From Didymodactylos carnosus (lineage: Eukaryota; Rotifera; Eurotatoria; Philodinida; Philodinidae), in contig CAJNOQ010000144.1 in the NCBI GenBank assembly GCA_905250885.1, positions 1-64,000 on the forward strand: a stretch of 64,000 nt of DNA, read 5' to 3'. Shown here piece by piece: positions 26,269-38,254 of the stretch (its first letter is position 1; each line of letters opens with the position of its first letter). Position numbers and translations under genes: made by a program. The notes under the pieces were generated by a model that did not search any database, was not told where the DNA came from, and was given only the letters and a program-made list of their open reading frames with translations.

Positions 26269-27348
26269 TTCATTGAATGTGAATTCTATAGTAGAGAAGA
26301 CGATCTTTAGTTTCTCAAGCTCGTGTTCCCACGCATGTTTCAATAGTGTCTACTCATTCTCAATGAATTTTTAGAACCATACAGTAGTTAACTATTATAT
26401 TTTGAGTATATAGTATTCAGACGTCGCAGGATATCTGATATAAGTTTGAAGTCAAAATTATGTTGCTAAGCTGAACTATGAATTTTTCTTATGAAGGAGA
26501 CCCGAATTTTAAAAGTGATCTTCTATCGTGCAATAGTGATCTTTCAGCAACCAATAACAACTAAATTCATACTGGAGGTAGTAACCAAGAGTCAAGACTA
26601 CATCTTTAGAAAATAGAAAAAGCTTTCATCTCTTTTAGATGAGGAGTTATTAGCATTTTACGGAAAAGAAATGAAACGCTTATATATCACGAAGCAAATA
26701 GTACAAGGGATCCATACTGGCGGGGCGATGTAGCATATGACTAGATCTACATCTACACAAGATTTAAAGTCGCTAGCTATCCTGATTCTTGAGTTGGAAG
26801 AATGATCTTACTTTTTTAGACCGTTGTAGCAGGTGGTGAACTTTAGAGAAAAATGGTAGGAATCCTCTTGTTGATATGAAATTCTTTTAAAAATCAATAT
26901 ATTCTCAGCATCGACAATTGATACGTTGAAAAATATTCATGTTAATCAAGACCGTTTATAAATGTAATTCTTATTTTCATTTATTATAATAATATTTAAC
27001 ATTTGATAATAATAACACATATAAAGTTCTCAAAGAAAGATAAGAGATCTCCTGATTTGAAAATAAATATCTATGACTGTACAAACAACTTCATTTTATA
27101 AAAATTAAGTTTGAACTTTATTGCGTTCTTTTTTTCTCAGACAAAAAGAATTGTCCAATTTCATACTAGGCTAGTTTTATGTTTGCATACTAACTGTGGT
27201 AGCCAACTTCATTTTATAAATGTACAATCAATTAAAAGAAAAAAATAGTAAAGCTCAGACGAATATCTCAGACAAAAAAGAACAACACCGAGTTAATTAA
27301 TATCACAGATAAGTCTTATTTCTATATATAACAGTAAACACTGAGTAC
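26269..27348. other. Intergenic DNA between the APEX fragment and the APEX gene
   Basis: No further resemblance to APEX was seen and no other coding sequence is supported. The right end is downstream of the APEX stop codon and likely includes its 3' untranslated region. Confidence 0.5.
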
Positions 27349-29757
27349 TTATATTGCCAAAAGTAAAACAATTGGACAATGATCACTACCATATACTTCA
27401 TTTTGTATTAGAACATCACACACATGTTCTTTAAGACGATCGCTAATTACAAAATAGTCAAGACGCCAACCAATATTTTTTTCACGTGCTTGACGAAAAT
27501 AAGACCAGAAGGTATAAGCGGCTACTGTATCGGGATAAATATACCGATATGAATCAATAAAACCTAAACAAAACATAAAAGAATCAAAATTAATTATTAA
27601 AAATGGAAAATAATCCACGTGTCTGTATAAAGTATTGTACTCATTTCGTGTAATCTCAATATGCTTATTACTTACCATCATTCAAAATTTTTGAAAAATT
27701 CTCTCGCTCCTCTTTTGTAAAACCAGATGTTTTTGTATTTGTTTTAGGATTACACAAATCAATTGATTGATGTGCAACTAAACAGAACGTCTTTGAATAG
27801 AAAATGGATTCGAATGATCTTTTCTTTCTTTACCATTTAAATCTCCACACCATATAACTGGTTTTATTTTGTCCAATTTTTTCAAATACAAGTGAAATGC
27901 TGCATCCCACTCCTGACGATATGGTAAACGAACTATAAAGAATGTGAACTGATTGCATTATTTACACAAAAAACATCAGATAAACTCTTTTCTTACCCAA
28001 TTTTCGACCACTGTTAGGTATGTACGATGCAACAAAATAAAATTTGTCATATTCAGCAGTAATTACTCGTCCTTCTTTATCATGTTCTTCAATATCAATA
28101 CCAAACGTCACTTTAATTACATCTTTCTTTGTTAATAAACCCACACCACTATATCCAGCCGTATCTCCAGATGACCAATATGATTTATATCCAGGCGGTG
28201 TACAATCATTGGGCACTTGTAATTTGTCACATTTCATTTCCTACCAAATTTTAACTATAGTTTCATATGTGATCAGTAGACAGACATTAATTAGCATGTG
28301 TGTGCTGGTAATGCATCTGAGAACCTCTGACGGTTTTACCCAAATAGCTAAGACCTCGAAAAGGACAGCATTCTTTCTGAACAGTTTTTATATATAAAAT
28401 CTAGTTTTGTTTATCTTCTAAGAGAAATTTTTCTATTACTATCGATTTCAATAGTAAATGGTGCTAATTATTTTTTGAATAACTTTTAAACGAAATCAGA
28501 TAGAGGCTTGTGATTTTCATAAATTGAAAGAGACACCTTTTCACAAGCAAAATCAGTTGTTGAATCAAGTGAAACATTGATTTTCAGTGGTTCGGGTGTG
28601 ATATCAGATTTCTCTCATCCTGGGCTGAAACTTGGCTAATTTACGGTAATTTTCTAGTCGCGTGGAATACATATAATCGACTATGTTGCATCTTATGTCT
28701 AGAGGATTGTTTTCACCTACTTTTAAAAAACTCATACCGCATTTAAATTGCATTACAATTATCTCAAAACTTCACAATATACAGTATTCTATATCCAATT
28801 GGTAACAAATTTACAAAATCTTAACGTTTTTGGGATAGATTTCTCGCATATCTCTCAACAAAAACATTCGTTTTCAAATCGCTTAATCACGTTTAGCATA
28901 TAAGTTTAATTATATTGTAAAGTTTGGTGATTGTAATGTATATTGAGTGAGATATGAATTTAAAACTCGATAAAAACAGCTTGAAAACTTCAGTTTTCGT
29001 ATCTTCGATTGATTTCTGAGTTAGGACAGTTTTAATGCCAAAAATACTCCCAATTTTCCACCACCTATATTTCCTCACAGACGCATTAATTACATTGTTC
29101 AACTAAACAGTTTTGTAGCGAAGCCCCTGTATAGATAAACTCAATTTTTCATGTAAAGTCGAATTTTTTTACTTGAAAACACATGATATCAGGCGCTTCT
29201 TGTTGAATGTAAGCCAGACCGTTGTTTTTTAGCCACGCTCGTATACCATTAACATTCCATGAAACAAACTTGAGAGTTGGTTTTTCATTTTTCGCCGATA
29301 GTCGATCAGATGTTTTTAGTATCATTGTTCTTGGAGTTGCGTTAAGTTGTTGTGTGTCACTAACTTCTTCATCATCACCATCGGCAGCTGTATTTTGTGA
29401 ACCCTGAGTTGATGTTGTTGCTGTTTTTTTAACAGGCTTTTTGGGACTCTAGATCAAGAAAAATATTCATTTTGCCATTGGCTGCTGCTGAAATTTTTAA
29501 TGACTTACTTTTGATGCTGCCCGCTTTGTTCCTTTCTTTGGCACTACCTCAACATCATCTTCGTCATTTTGTTGATCTTCAGTTTTATCAAGAACAGCTG
29601 TCACAGATTTTTTTATTTTTCCACCGTTTTTCACAACCGATACCGTTTGCTGTTCTTGTTCATCATCACTACTGTCTCTGTTGACAGCGATCGATTTTTT
29701 TGAATTTTTTTTACTCGCTGTTTTTGACACGACAACTTTACTTTTCTTCGGCGGCAT
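27349..29757 (-). CDS. APEX1: AP endonuclease 1 (exonuclease III family, base-excision repair)
   Basis: Cleaves the backbone 5' to abasic sites in base-excision repair; nuclear, possibly also mitochondrial. Six exons. [10 protein letters not shown] opens a Lys/Ser-rich, acidic N-terminal tail of about 130 residues, longer than the roughly 60-residue tail of vertebrate APE1. The exonuclease III fold begins [15 protein letters not shown] near 29270. Metal-ligand Glu sits in FQEMK, formed across the 0.9-kb intron at about 28244-29163. Then comes [20 protein letters not shown], the catalytic [10 protein letters not shown] near 27845, FTFWSY-like [21 protein letters not shown] near 27450, and the terminal SDHCPIVL with the catalytic Asp-His pair. 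All key motifs are intact. A TTTCAG acceptor directly abuts the ATG at 29757, so the start is spliced (cis 5' leader or spliced leader). Confidence 0.96.
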
Positions 29758-30218
29758 CTGAAATAGAAAAAAACTTGAATTTTTTTAATTAAACACAGCC
29801 GATTTATACATCTGCTTCGTCGCCAATTTTTAATTTTATTTACAAATATTGTGCATTTATATTAAAAAAATGCATCATAAAACAACCTAATTCAGGATGT
29901 TCAAATCTCATTTTACTTTTGCATATAATATAAATTCATACTATTATGATTCAAAACAAAATGTGAGTGGAAGAAAGGGCTCATGAAACTCTTGTCATAT
30001 AGATGTTCTTAATCATACATTACTTTTTGAAATCTGTTTCTCTATTCCATATCTAGCAAACAAAAGGCAAAAACCAATATTGCTTTTATAATGAAGGCTC
30101 GTCAGTTATATAATTATATGATCACGATACGTCCAATATGTAGTAAATGAATCGTTACATGTATTGCGAACGTTTTTTAAACAAATCAGTAGTGCAATAA
30201 GACATTGTACCAGCTTTC
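29758..30218. other. APEX upstream DNA
   Basis: No coding sequence was seen. TTTCTATTTCAG (minus strand) lies immediately before the APEX ATG. The remainder is AT-rich and runs into the inverted-repeat island. Confidence 0.5.
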
Positions 30219-30929
30219 GAGTTATACCGCAATCGACAGAGGATATCCAGCTAGTAAAAAGCCTAAAGAGCTTCATGCCCATGGCTCTTTGTTCAAAAGA
30301 TATAGACATTTTTCTGACTTTTCCCACTGAAACACGAGAAAATGAAAAATTTCATAACTTTTTTAAAACAACAAGTTAAAGGCTCAGTTTTTTTTCTGTA
30401 GTGCTTCTGTATATCCTTGATATTCACAAATTGTTTCAGCTTTTCATCAGGTTTCGTTCCCGAGTTATCGAATTTTTGATTTTTCCACAGATCCATCTTT
30501 TAATAGTCTAACAGTAAAATGACTATATAATCGTCAAAACGTCATCAAAATTTTTGAAATTTTCGAAGCTAATATAATTTCATGTATCGTTTTTACAGAT
30601 GGAAGAAAACTTTGCTTCTATGCGATTTTTGAGTTCTAGGATTCCCAGAGACCCAGCTGAAAGCTGGACCTTTACAAATGTCAAAATTGTACACTAGTAC
30701 TAAATCCATCATATGTGCCAGTCGAAATTATATTAGCTTAAATTTCAAAAAAGAAAATTTCAAAAGTTTTGATGATTATATGGTCATTTTATTGTTAGAC
30801 TATTAAAAGATGGATCTGTGGAAAAATCAAAAATTCGATAACTCGGAAATGCGATACTTCGAGCCATGGGCACGAAGCTCTTTAGGCTTTTTACTAGCTG
30901 AATATGCTTTGTCGATTGCGGTATAACTC
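30219..30929. repeat. Inverted-repeat island (foldback-like element 2)
   Basis: Outer arms 30219-30287 and 30861-30929 are inverted copies (shared GAGTTATACCGCAATCGACA and GCCTAAAGAGCTTC). Inner arms 30460-30564 and 30753-30845 are inverted copies (shared TTTTTCCACAGATCCATCTT), around a loop of about 188 bp. On the right the outer and inner arms are almost contiguous; on the left they are separated by about 172 bp, so a single long palindrome seems to have taken an insertion in its left arm or a deletion in its right arm. No transposase coding was seen. Confidence 0.8.
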
Positions 30930-31793
30930 ATTAGAAACGACGGGTATCACTTGGGGACGTAAGAATAAAATAAAATTTAAAAGACAAACGTATGGTAGTT
31001 TGCAGAAAAATTCCATCATATTTTACAACTGAAATTCATAATATTTAACCATGTGAAATGAGCCTGCTGATACATTCGCATATGTACATTCGAGTTCTTC
31101 ATATATAGATAACTGTGTCTCATGAGTGAGAAATCATCTAAAATAGAATTTTATCATTTTGTTAGCAAAATAATGTTAATGATAAGAATAAGAATTTATT
31201 CCTATTTCCAAAACAGAAATAAATGCAGTATATAGTGACATACAACTGAATCGAGTACATTATAGTGAAAAATATTTTCTCACTCGAGTTTCTAATCTCA
31301 AAATATTTTATCTATCATTCAATCAAGCACCATCTAATTAAAATTAAATCATATTAATAAAAATTGTATACTTATTTCTAGAATATTTCGATTTAATATT
31401 ATCACACACGTAATACAAGACTATTAATCAATCCATAAACACAAAGAAATAAACGTTTTTTTCTAAATATATTGACAGAAAAAAAACAGAATATTCGAAT
31501 TGAAAAATAAAACAAAAAACAACATCAGTAGTGAAATTAAAAAAAAAGTACGAAAAGACAGCCATTGACATCAGATGTCATCTAGTCTAAAAAACATTTT
31601 TATGTTTTACATAAATTACAAAAATGATAGAGTATGTAATGGCGAACACCAGGAGAAAAACAACAACAAGAACAACAACAATTGTTTAACAAGTAAAAAT
31701 AAAACATACGACAACGTTTTATTGACTTTCACAAAGAAACAACAAGTTGTAGAATGACTCAGTTTCAATAAGAAGAAAGAAAGAAAAAGAAAC
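30930..31793. other. LRCH downstream DNA
   Basis: No gene supported; AT-rich, ending at the LRCH stop codon. It probably contains the LRCH 3' untranslated region. Confidence 0.5.
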
Positions 31794-34700
31794 TTATACA
31801 TTTGTTTGTTGTTCTGCTGTACTTTCAATAGTATCAAAAACTTGATCAGGATAAGCAAGAAGTTGTACAACACGTGCCAGACGAATAGTATTTTTGTTTT
31901 CAATTATATCTTGGGCTGTACAAAGTTCAACCTACACAAAGAAGACAAGACAAAATAGTAGTGAAGTGAAAATATTTTAACACGCATTCTCATGCAAATA
32001 TTTTTTAGTTAAAAAAAAGAAAATTTCATGCACATTCAAATAAAAACAAATTGTAAGTCTATATCCTACTTTAACGTGAAATAATCCATCTTCTTATAAA
32101 ATTATTCATCACAGATCAATTTCTGTCTCATGTTAGAGTTAATCTTCGCGTTCATAGCTTCGGTGACAGATACCACATGCAGAACGTTAAAAAGGAATAC
32201 ATGTTATATTTAGCAATATTAAGACAAGATACTGAGATTCTCATAAGGGAGATAGGTGAAAGGTGAAAGAAAATTTGAAGAATGAATCTATTAATACGCT
32301 GAAACATCTTTAAAAAAAAAGATAACTATTTTTGAGCATTTTAAAACAGTACTTTAAGAAAAACTGCAAAATTAATTTACTAAAATGTGTGTTATGTACG
32401 TTTGATTAAATATATAATTTAAAAAGCATACAGCAGTCACATTATGAGATAAATAGAATAAAAACTAAAGATAAAAAGCGAAAAAGCGTCACAAATTTTA
32501 GCTAAAATATAATCCATTGTAACGAAAGTAAACTACAATGAGAGACGAGATGAGCAGAAAAAAAATGAGAAAATTAGCTAGAGGTTTATCGAGTGATTGA
32601 TAATTTTCCTCCATATCATTAGAAGAAGTAGATGAAAATGTTACTATACGATTATGACGATGTTCATTTGCAATAGCAATTAATTCGAGACAATTTATAG
32701 TTAATGTTAAACGAAAATAGCCGATTTTTTTCCGCTTGACTGAATAATCAGATATTTGCTCTGTGTCATACTGTTGGACCAAAACATCGGTTAGTTTACA
32801 CAAACAAGGCTGAAACATGCATATAAATATGTGTGTGATATTATATAAAAATCTAGCACCCATGCTCTTCCTCTCGTTTAGCAAGCCAGGAACGAATAAA
32901 ATGAATGAAAATCAAACAGTCAATCAAAACCATAAACAATACTTACATCTGGAACTCCAATTCGACGACTTGCATCAATAAAATTTTCAACATTACGTCG
33001 ACTTTTTGCTAATGATAATTTTGGCTAGAATGAAAAATTTAATAACTTTTTTTAGACGATGCATGCTTATAAGAGAATAAATAAATGTACGTACGACTGC
33101 TTGAGATGGCACGTGTATGTGGATACTTTGTACTGCACGCGGTCGAATCTGATTGACGAAATGACAAAGAACAACACCATCGCTTAATGCACGACCAACA
33201 TCTTCTGGTAAAGCGACTTTAAGTCGAGTTTCAATCATCTGAATATTAAATAATCATAACAGTATTTCAAAATTTTCAAAATTCTTAGATTTACTTTTCG
33301 CAATTGTTCCAATGCTAAGTTTTCTTCTTTTGCTTGGAGTAAATGGCGACGTATTGTGAATGCTGGATTCGAACCAGGATAATCAAGGGACGATGTTTGA
33401 GAATTATTTCCGTTATTATTGTTTCTTTTGTTCTGAAGTGCTGTGTTCGTGAGTGCTAGTGAAGAAAGAGAATCAAAAGTTAATGTAAATAAAAATAAAT
33501 AGATTCTTATTTAAAACATACTTCTCGGTTGCATATGGAATCCGGGAATTTCACTGGTAAAAGTCTAAAGTTAAATGCAAAAAATGATTTGTCTTGAAAA
33601 CATCAATCTGAGAAAAAAGTGTACATACTTGATTGTTCGGTATTGCCTGACGCTCTTCGAAATATCTCAATTTAGCAATTTTGGCTTCTTGGAAATGTGA
33701 ATCGAATTGTTGCGGTGAGATATCAAGCAAATCCTAGAACATATCAAGTTAGTATTATATACTCATAACTTAGAAAACAAAAAATAGTTTACCGAACGTT
33801 GCAATTGTAATTTTGGACGGTAACCATTCATATTTTGTTGACTAGTGGCAGATTGCTCAATTTTTATACCGTTGAGATTCGTTGATGATAATCCAGATGA
33901 CCGAGAGAGTGTTTCGAGCCGACTAGAAAGATGACTGTCGTTTATAAAAAAATTGCAATAGGAAAAGAAGTTGAAAATACATACGATGATAGATCGATTG
34001 TATCGGAACAAGAGATAAACTGTTTATCAATTGTGTCATTCAGTGATGATGATAATTTGGGATTACTTCCATTTCCAGTTATATTCGTGTGATTGATACT
34101 GACTGTTACATTGTCTACATCAGGGATTAAATTCGATTCAATACTAACAGCACGATCTGATCTCATTAGAAGTTCTCCAACAGTTGCATTGTCGATTGAT
34201 ATTGATCGTAGATATGTTGTTGGCATCGATGATGATGTTGGAGACTGCGTTCCTGTTGTAGTACAGATACTAGACATTTGTCTTCCAAGATTCGCCGTTG
34301 AACAATTTTGTCTTGTCGTGGCGGGCCAATATCTAAAAGCAAAAAGTTATTGAACAAACCATTGAAAAATTATTGAAAACAATCCATTGGAATTATTTAT
34401 CCATTGAAAGCGACAAGAAAAAGCATACCTTTGTTTCTCATATGGATCCTCTTTTGATGATAAATTAATCAACTGAACATTTCTAAAGCAATAAAAAAAA
34501 ACTATTCATTAACACAAGCAAGAGAAACTAATTCAAAACATTACCGGCTTTCCATTTTTCTTCTCGCATCTTCACGCTGCTTTTCCATTAGAGCCAATTT
34601 TTCTTCATGAGCTCGTCGAGCAACCTTTCGGGCCTTTTCTCTCTGGAATAATGCAATGGTAAACGCATTTTTTCTTACGAAAAAACTTCTACGGAAAAAT

Positions 34701-36806
34701 TTACCTGTACTTCTGTTTCTCCTAATTGTTGAAGCAAATGTTGTTTTAACTGCTGTGCCTGACATTTTTTTCGTTCATAATCGGCCTTTTGTCTTGCCAG
34801 TTCCTATAAATAAACGTATTCACTACAAAACTTACTTTTAAAAAATAAAGTTATTTACCTTTGAAAACTCATCAGCTAAACTTAACGCTAATGTCGGTTC
34901 GTTTCTTGCTATCTGATCTGCTTGCATGTTCAAGTATGAATCATCCTTAATAAAGATAAAGATTTTTACTGTTGAGGTAAATTGAGCAACATTTTCATTT
35001 CTTTGCCACATACATCACCCATTGTTTTTTCACTGCCTTCCGTTGTTAAATAACCAGAATCCGATGATACAACAGTTTTTCTCCAACGCTTTCCACATTG
35101 CAAATATCTTGAAAATACAATTAACTTTAGGAAACAGTTTTGAATATAAAAACTAAGACTAACCTTGAGCCTTGGTAAGAAAATGAATTTCTATACTTAG
35201 CATTTATTTCATATTCTGTTAATAAACCACGACGTTTTTCTTCTTTTACTGATTCAAACACTAAATACCTCATTATATGGAGTAAACCATTTGTACAAAC
35301 CTTAAATAAAATAGTCAAAGACTGCTAGACATGCATATTTTCTTTTTTTTTCTAAATTACCACAGCTGGTGGAACTTCCAATGGATTATGTTCGACATTT
35401 AATTCAATTAACGTTACCATTTCCCTTAATTCTAGGGGTAGACGAACAATACGATTGTAAGCACAATCGAACTGGATCAATTTTAGAGAACATAGGTCTA
35501 AACAAAAACAAAAATATCAAGAAAATAGAAGCAGCAGTGAGAAAGAAAAAGCTAGTTCATTAGTATATTGGGGATTCTCGTTTGCATTTTATAAGCATGT
35601 CAGTGAATTTGAGAATTTTTACATGCGATATCACCAGAGACTTGTTAAAATGCATGATCACTGGAAAACAATCTTAATAATAAAGCCAACAACTTTGTGC
35701 AAAAGCGCGTGTTTTTCAATTTTCATTGAAAAATCAAATAAATTGATAAAAAAAAATGTTCAGTAATACAACCCAAAAGCAAGAATGGTAAATTAATTGC
35801 AAAAGAAAAAAACAAATAGGATTTGCACTTGTTTTTACCTTTCACCAGAATTTAAAACTGAAACTGTAAATAAGACTATTTTTCTCATCTTGTCAACTTT
35901 ATATTAGAATTTATTCTTTTCTATTTATACCTGATGGTAATTCGACAATCATATTCTTTCTGATGTTTAATGTTCTCAAACATGGTAATAAACCAATTTG
36001 AAATGGTAAATGAGTGATATCGTTGCAACTTACATCCTGAAATACCGAAATATATCGTTAAATTTTATCAGTAGTAATTTCTCACTCATAAATATCTAAT
36101 AGGAGATGATTTAGCAAATGAATTAGAATTTGTCGTATGTCAAATATCCTAATGCTACATTACATCTTCAAACTAATTTTTCAACCTTTTAAACCGATAT
36201 AAATTTACAAAGAAAACAACAACAGCATACCAATTCTATTAATCGTTCAAGCTGCCCTATTTCTTCTGGCAATGATACTAATTTATTGTTATTAACAATA
36301 AGAACTTCAAGATTGAGCAATTTGCATAGTGGAGGAGGCAAATAAGATAACTGATTTCGACTAAAAGACAATAATAAACTAGTGTTGATCTTGTATACTT
36401 GTATTCTTCCATTTTACTTACCTAAGATCAAGAGTTTTTAAAACACATATTTTCACAACTTGTTCGGGTATAGATTTAATTACATTGTTATATAATGTAA
36501 GTCTTTCAAGTGAAAAAAATGTGCATAAGTCACGTGGAAATTCGGGAAAACGATTCTTTGATAGATCTATGAAGAAAAAAGAAAACAGATGCCAATATTT
36601 TTTTCTTTTCTACAAAAAAGTTACCAACCGGCAGTAACAATATCGCCTAAATCCCACTTATCGCCAATACGTGGAAATTCTCTTAATTTTCGTCCATTTA
36701 AATTTAATTCACCAGTACTTTGAGCTTCATCAAATGTTCGAATAAGAGTACGATTTAACTGACTGATACTGGTTGTATGTTTATGATCCAAAGCACCAGT
36801 CGCCAT
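31794..36806 (-). CDS. LRCH: LRCH protein (leucine-rich repeats plus calponin-homology domain)
   Basis: Cytoskeleton- and membrane-associated scaffold; in other animals LRCH proteins bind DOCK-family exchange factors and septin/actin structures. About 15 exons. Start MATGALDHKHTT at 36806. N-terminal leucine-rich repeats follow (about residues 40-270: LNLNGRKLREFP, LERLTLYNN, RNQLSYLPPPL, LEVLIVNNNKLVSLPEEIGQL, LRTLNIRKNMIVELP). Then a conserved post-LRR block (FESVKEEKRRGLLTEYE), a Lys/Glu-rich coiled coil (ELARQKADYERKKCQAQQL, EKARKVARRAHEEKL), a long Ser/Thr/Asn-rich linker, and a C-terminal CH domain (MIETRLKVALPEDVGRALSDGVVLCHFVNQIRP ... NVENFIDASRRIGVPD) at 33238-32950. The distal exon (31932-31794) starts VELCTAQDIIENKN and ends EQQTNV. 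A second possible terminal exon is listed separately. The four vertebrate LRCH paralogues make a numbered symbol unsafe. Confidence 0.93.
32498..32816 (-). CDS. LRCH: Alternative membrane-anchored C-terminal exon of LRCH (predicted)
   Basis: Open frame of 105 codons directly after a good acceptor (GCATGTTTCAG). It begins PCLCKLTDVLVQQYD, resembling the start of the distal exon (VELCTAQDIIENKN); both fit the xxLCxxxDxx pattern of the last CH-domain segment in LRCH proteins. The upstream donor after GVPD (near 32945) is phase 0 and both acceptors are phase 0, so either exon joins in frame. This exon ends with a hydrophobic segment (about ANFLIFFLLISSLIVVYF) and a short tail RYNGLYFS before the stop, which predicts a C-terminal membrane anchor. 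Vertebrate LRCH4 has a C-terminal transmembrane helix and LRCH1-3 do not, so one gene here may make both types. Transcript evidence is lacking. Confidence 0.7.
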
Positions 36807-37744
36807 TCATTACTAACATTCATTCGTCAAAAAATGAAAGATAAAAAAAAGTTTCTTCACACGAATTAAGATATCTAAAACAATGTTTGCATCAAATACG
36901 ATATAACACACAACAACAGAAAATAAATGAATTAATAATTTTCACGTAGAAGCTATGGGAATTATTTGTGCCGCATGATGGAATAATGTAATATGGCTTA
37001 CATAAAATCAGTCTTATAAATATACTTTTGCTATTGTTAATGTCGTTCGATATACATCTGAAATAAACAGTCACAAAAAAACTATTCTCATAAAAACAGC
37101 TGAACTATTGTTATTACATCTATAAATCAAGATAATAACATATCATCACTAACTCACCCGAAAAGTGATGTTAGATTAACCTGGGGAAAGCAATGGCGAA
37201 TTAACCAATCAAATATCAACAAAAGGTTTATTCTTTTCTTGAAGAAATAAAACTCAATAGTGCCGTATAAGTGCGACGAGCATCGCCGTATTTTTAAACC
37301 ACTTCTCTTTGGGAAAAGAATGAAACAAACAACACTAGTCGACGTTCTTGAAATTATTCTTTAAGAATTCTTATGTCTTATAAAGTCTTGAAGGAATCTT
37401 GTCTTTCTTTCTTGATTGTTCTTGTCATTGAGTATTCTGTCAAGATTCTTTGAGATTTTTCGTATATCTTTATATATAGAGAAGCTATACACGTGTCCGA
37501 CAGAACACAGAACTTAGTTCATGAAGACAGGCAATTGACCATAGTGATGCACTCTAGTTAGTAGACAGTTAAGGCTTTGATGATAGACGAAAATAACCTT
37601 ATTGAAGGATTAACCCAATGTATGAAAGAGGAACTTAGTATGTGCATTTAGTCTTTCATGATTTCGCATTTTTATCTTTTAGGTACTGTTGTTTTTATTC
37701 TCCATCACATTATCTGATTTAGTCTTTTTTTCTGTTTTAGAGTC
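36807..37744. other. LRCH upstream DNA
   Basis: No coding sequence was seen. A short AAGATTCTT-rich stretch at about 37345-37450 resembles the degenerate repeat at 14690-14905. An out-of-frame ATG overlaps the LRCH start context four bases upstream. Confidence 0.45.
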
Positions 37745-37872
37745 TAGTGGCGTAACCAAGGTACGGCGGCCGCCGTACCCACTGCAGAATTTGGCAGACC
37801 CTACCTCCAAAAAGTTTTGGGAGACGGTACGGCCACCGCCGTATCTATAGCCAGTTTCTGGTTACGCCACTA
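37745..37872. mobile_element. Small hAT-like MITE (128 bp) with 8-bp target duplication
   Basis: Terminal inverted repeats of 14 bp, TAGTGGCGTAACCA at the left and its reverse complement at the right, perfect. The element is flanked by the direct repeat TTAGAGTC at 37737-37744 and 37873-37880; an 8-bp target duplication is typical of the hAT superfamily. The interior is GC-rich (GTACGGCGGCCGCCGTAC and an imperfect inverted partner), far above the local base composition. It has no coding capacity, so it must have been moved by a transposase supplied elsewhere. Confidence 0.88.
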
Positions 37873-38070
37873 TTAGAGTCTCATTCATCTGTTGACGAAC
37901 TATTGTATTCTTCTGTCCTTGTCTCTCTTCGCCAGTTTCACAAATCTCGTCTACACTTCTGTAACAACTGTCACCTTGAAGAATTAAACGTTAGAAAACT
38001 CTTAAAATTAATCTCATCTGCTCCTCACAAATTAGTAATAACTCATTCAAGGCTACTAATTAGTAGTTAA

Positions 38071-38246
38071 CAGAGCCGTTTTAAGAAATTTGTGGCCCCT
38101 GTGCTGATCATTAACGTTTTCAACACATCAATTTGTATTTTTTTTAATAATAACAAAATGCAAGGCTTAAGCCGTTCGATTGGACCCCTGAGTCAGCCGG
38201 GCCCCTGTGCTATAGCATAATTAGCACATAGGATAAGGAGGCACTG
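38071..38246. mobile_element. Small hAT-like MITE (176 bp) with 8-bp target duplication
   Basis: Begins CAGAGCCGTTTTAA and ends GGCACTG (reverse complement CAGTGCC), giving short imperfect terminal inverted repeats. Exact 8-bp direct repeats GTAGTTAA flank it at 38063-38070 and 38247-38254, the hallmark of hAT insertion. GGCCCCTGTGC occurs twice internally (near 38093 and 38200). No ORF. Its termini differ from those of the hAT-like element 200 bp to the left, so it is an independent insertion of a different family. Confidence 0.85.
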
Positions 38247-38254
38247 GTAGTTAA

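Noticed and set aside
27953-28397. Plus-strand frames opposite an APEX exon
   Set aside because: Antisense shadows of the APEX coding exon and its adjoining intron.
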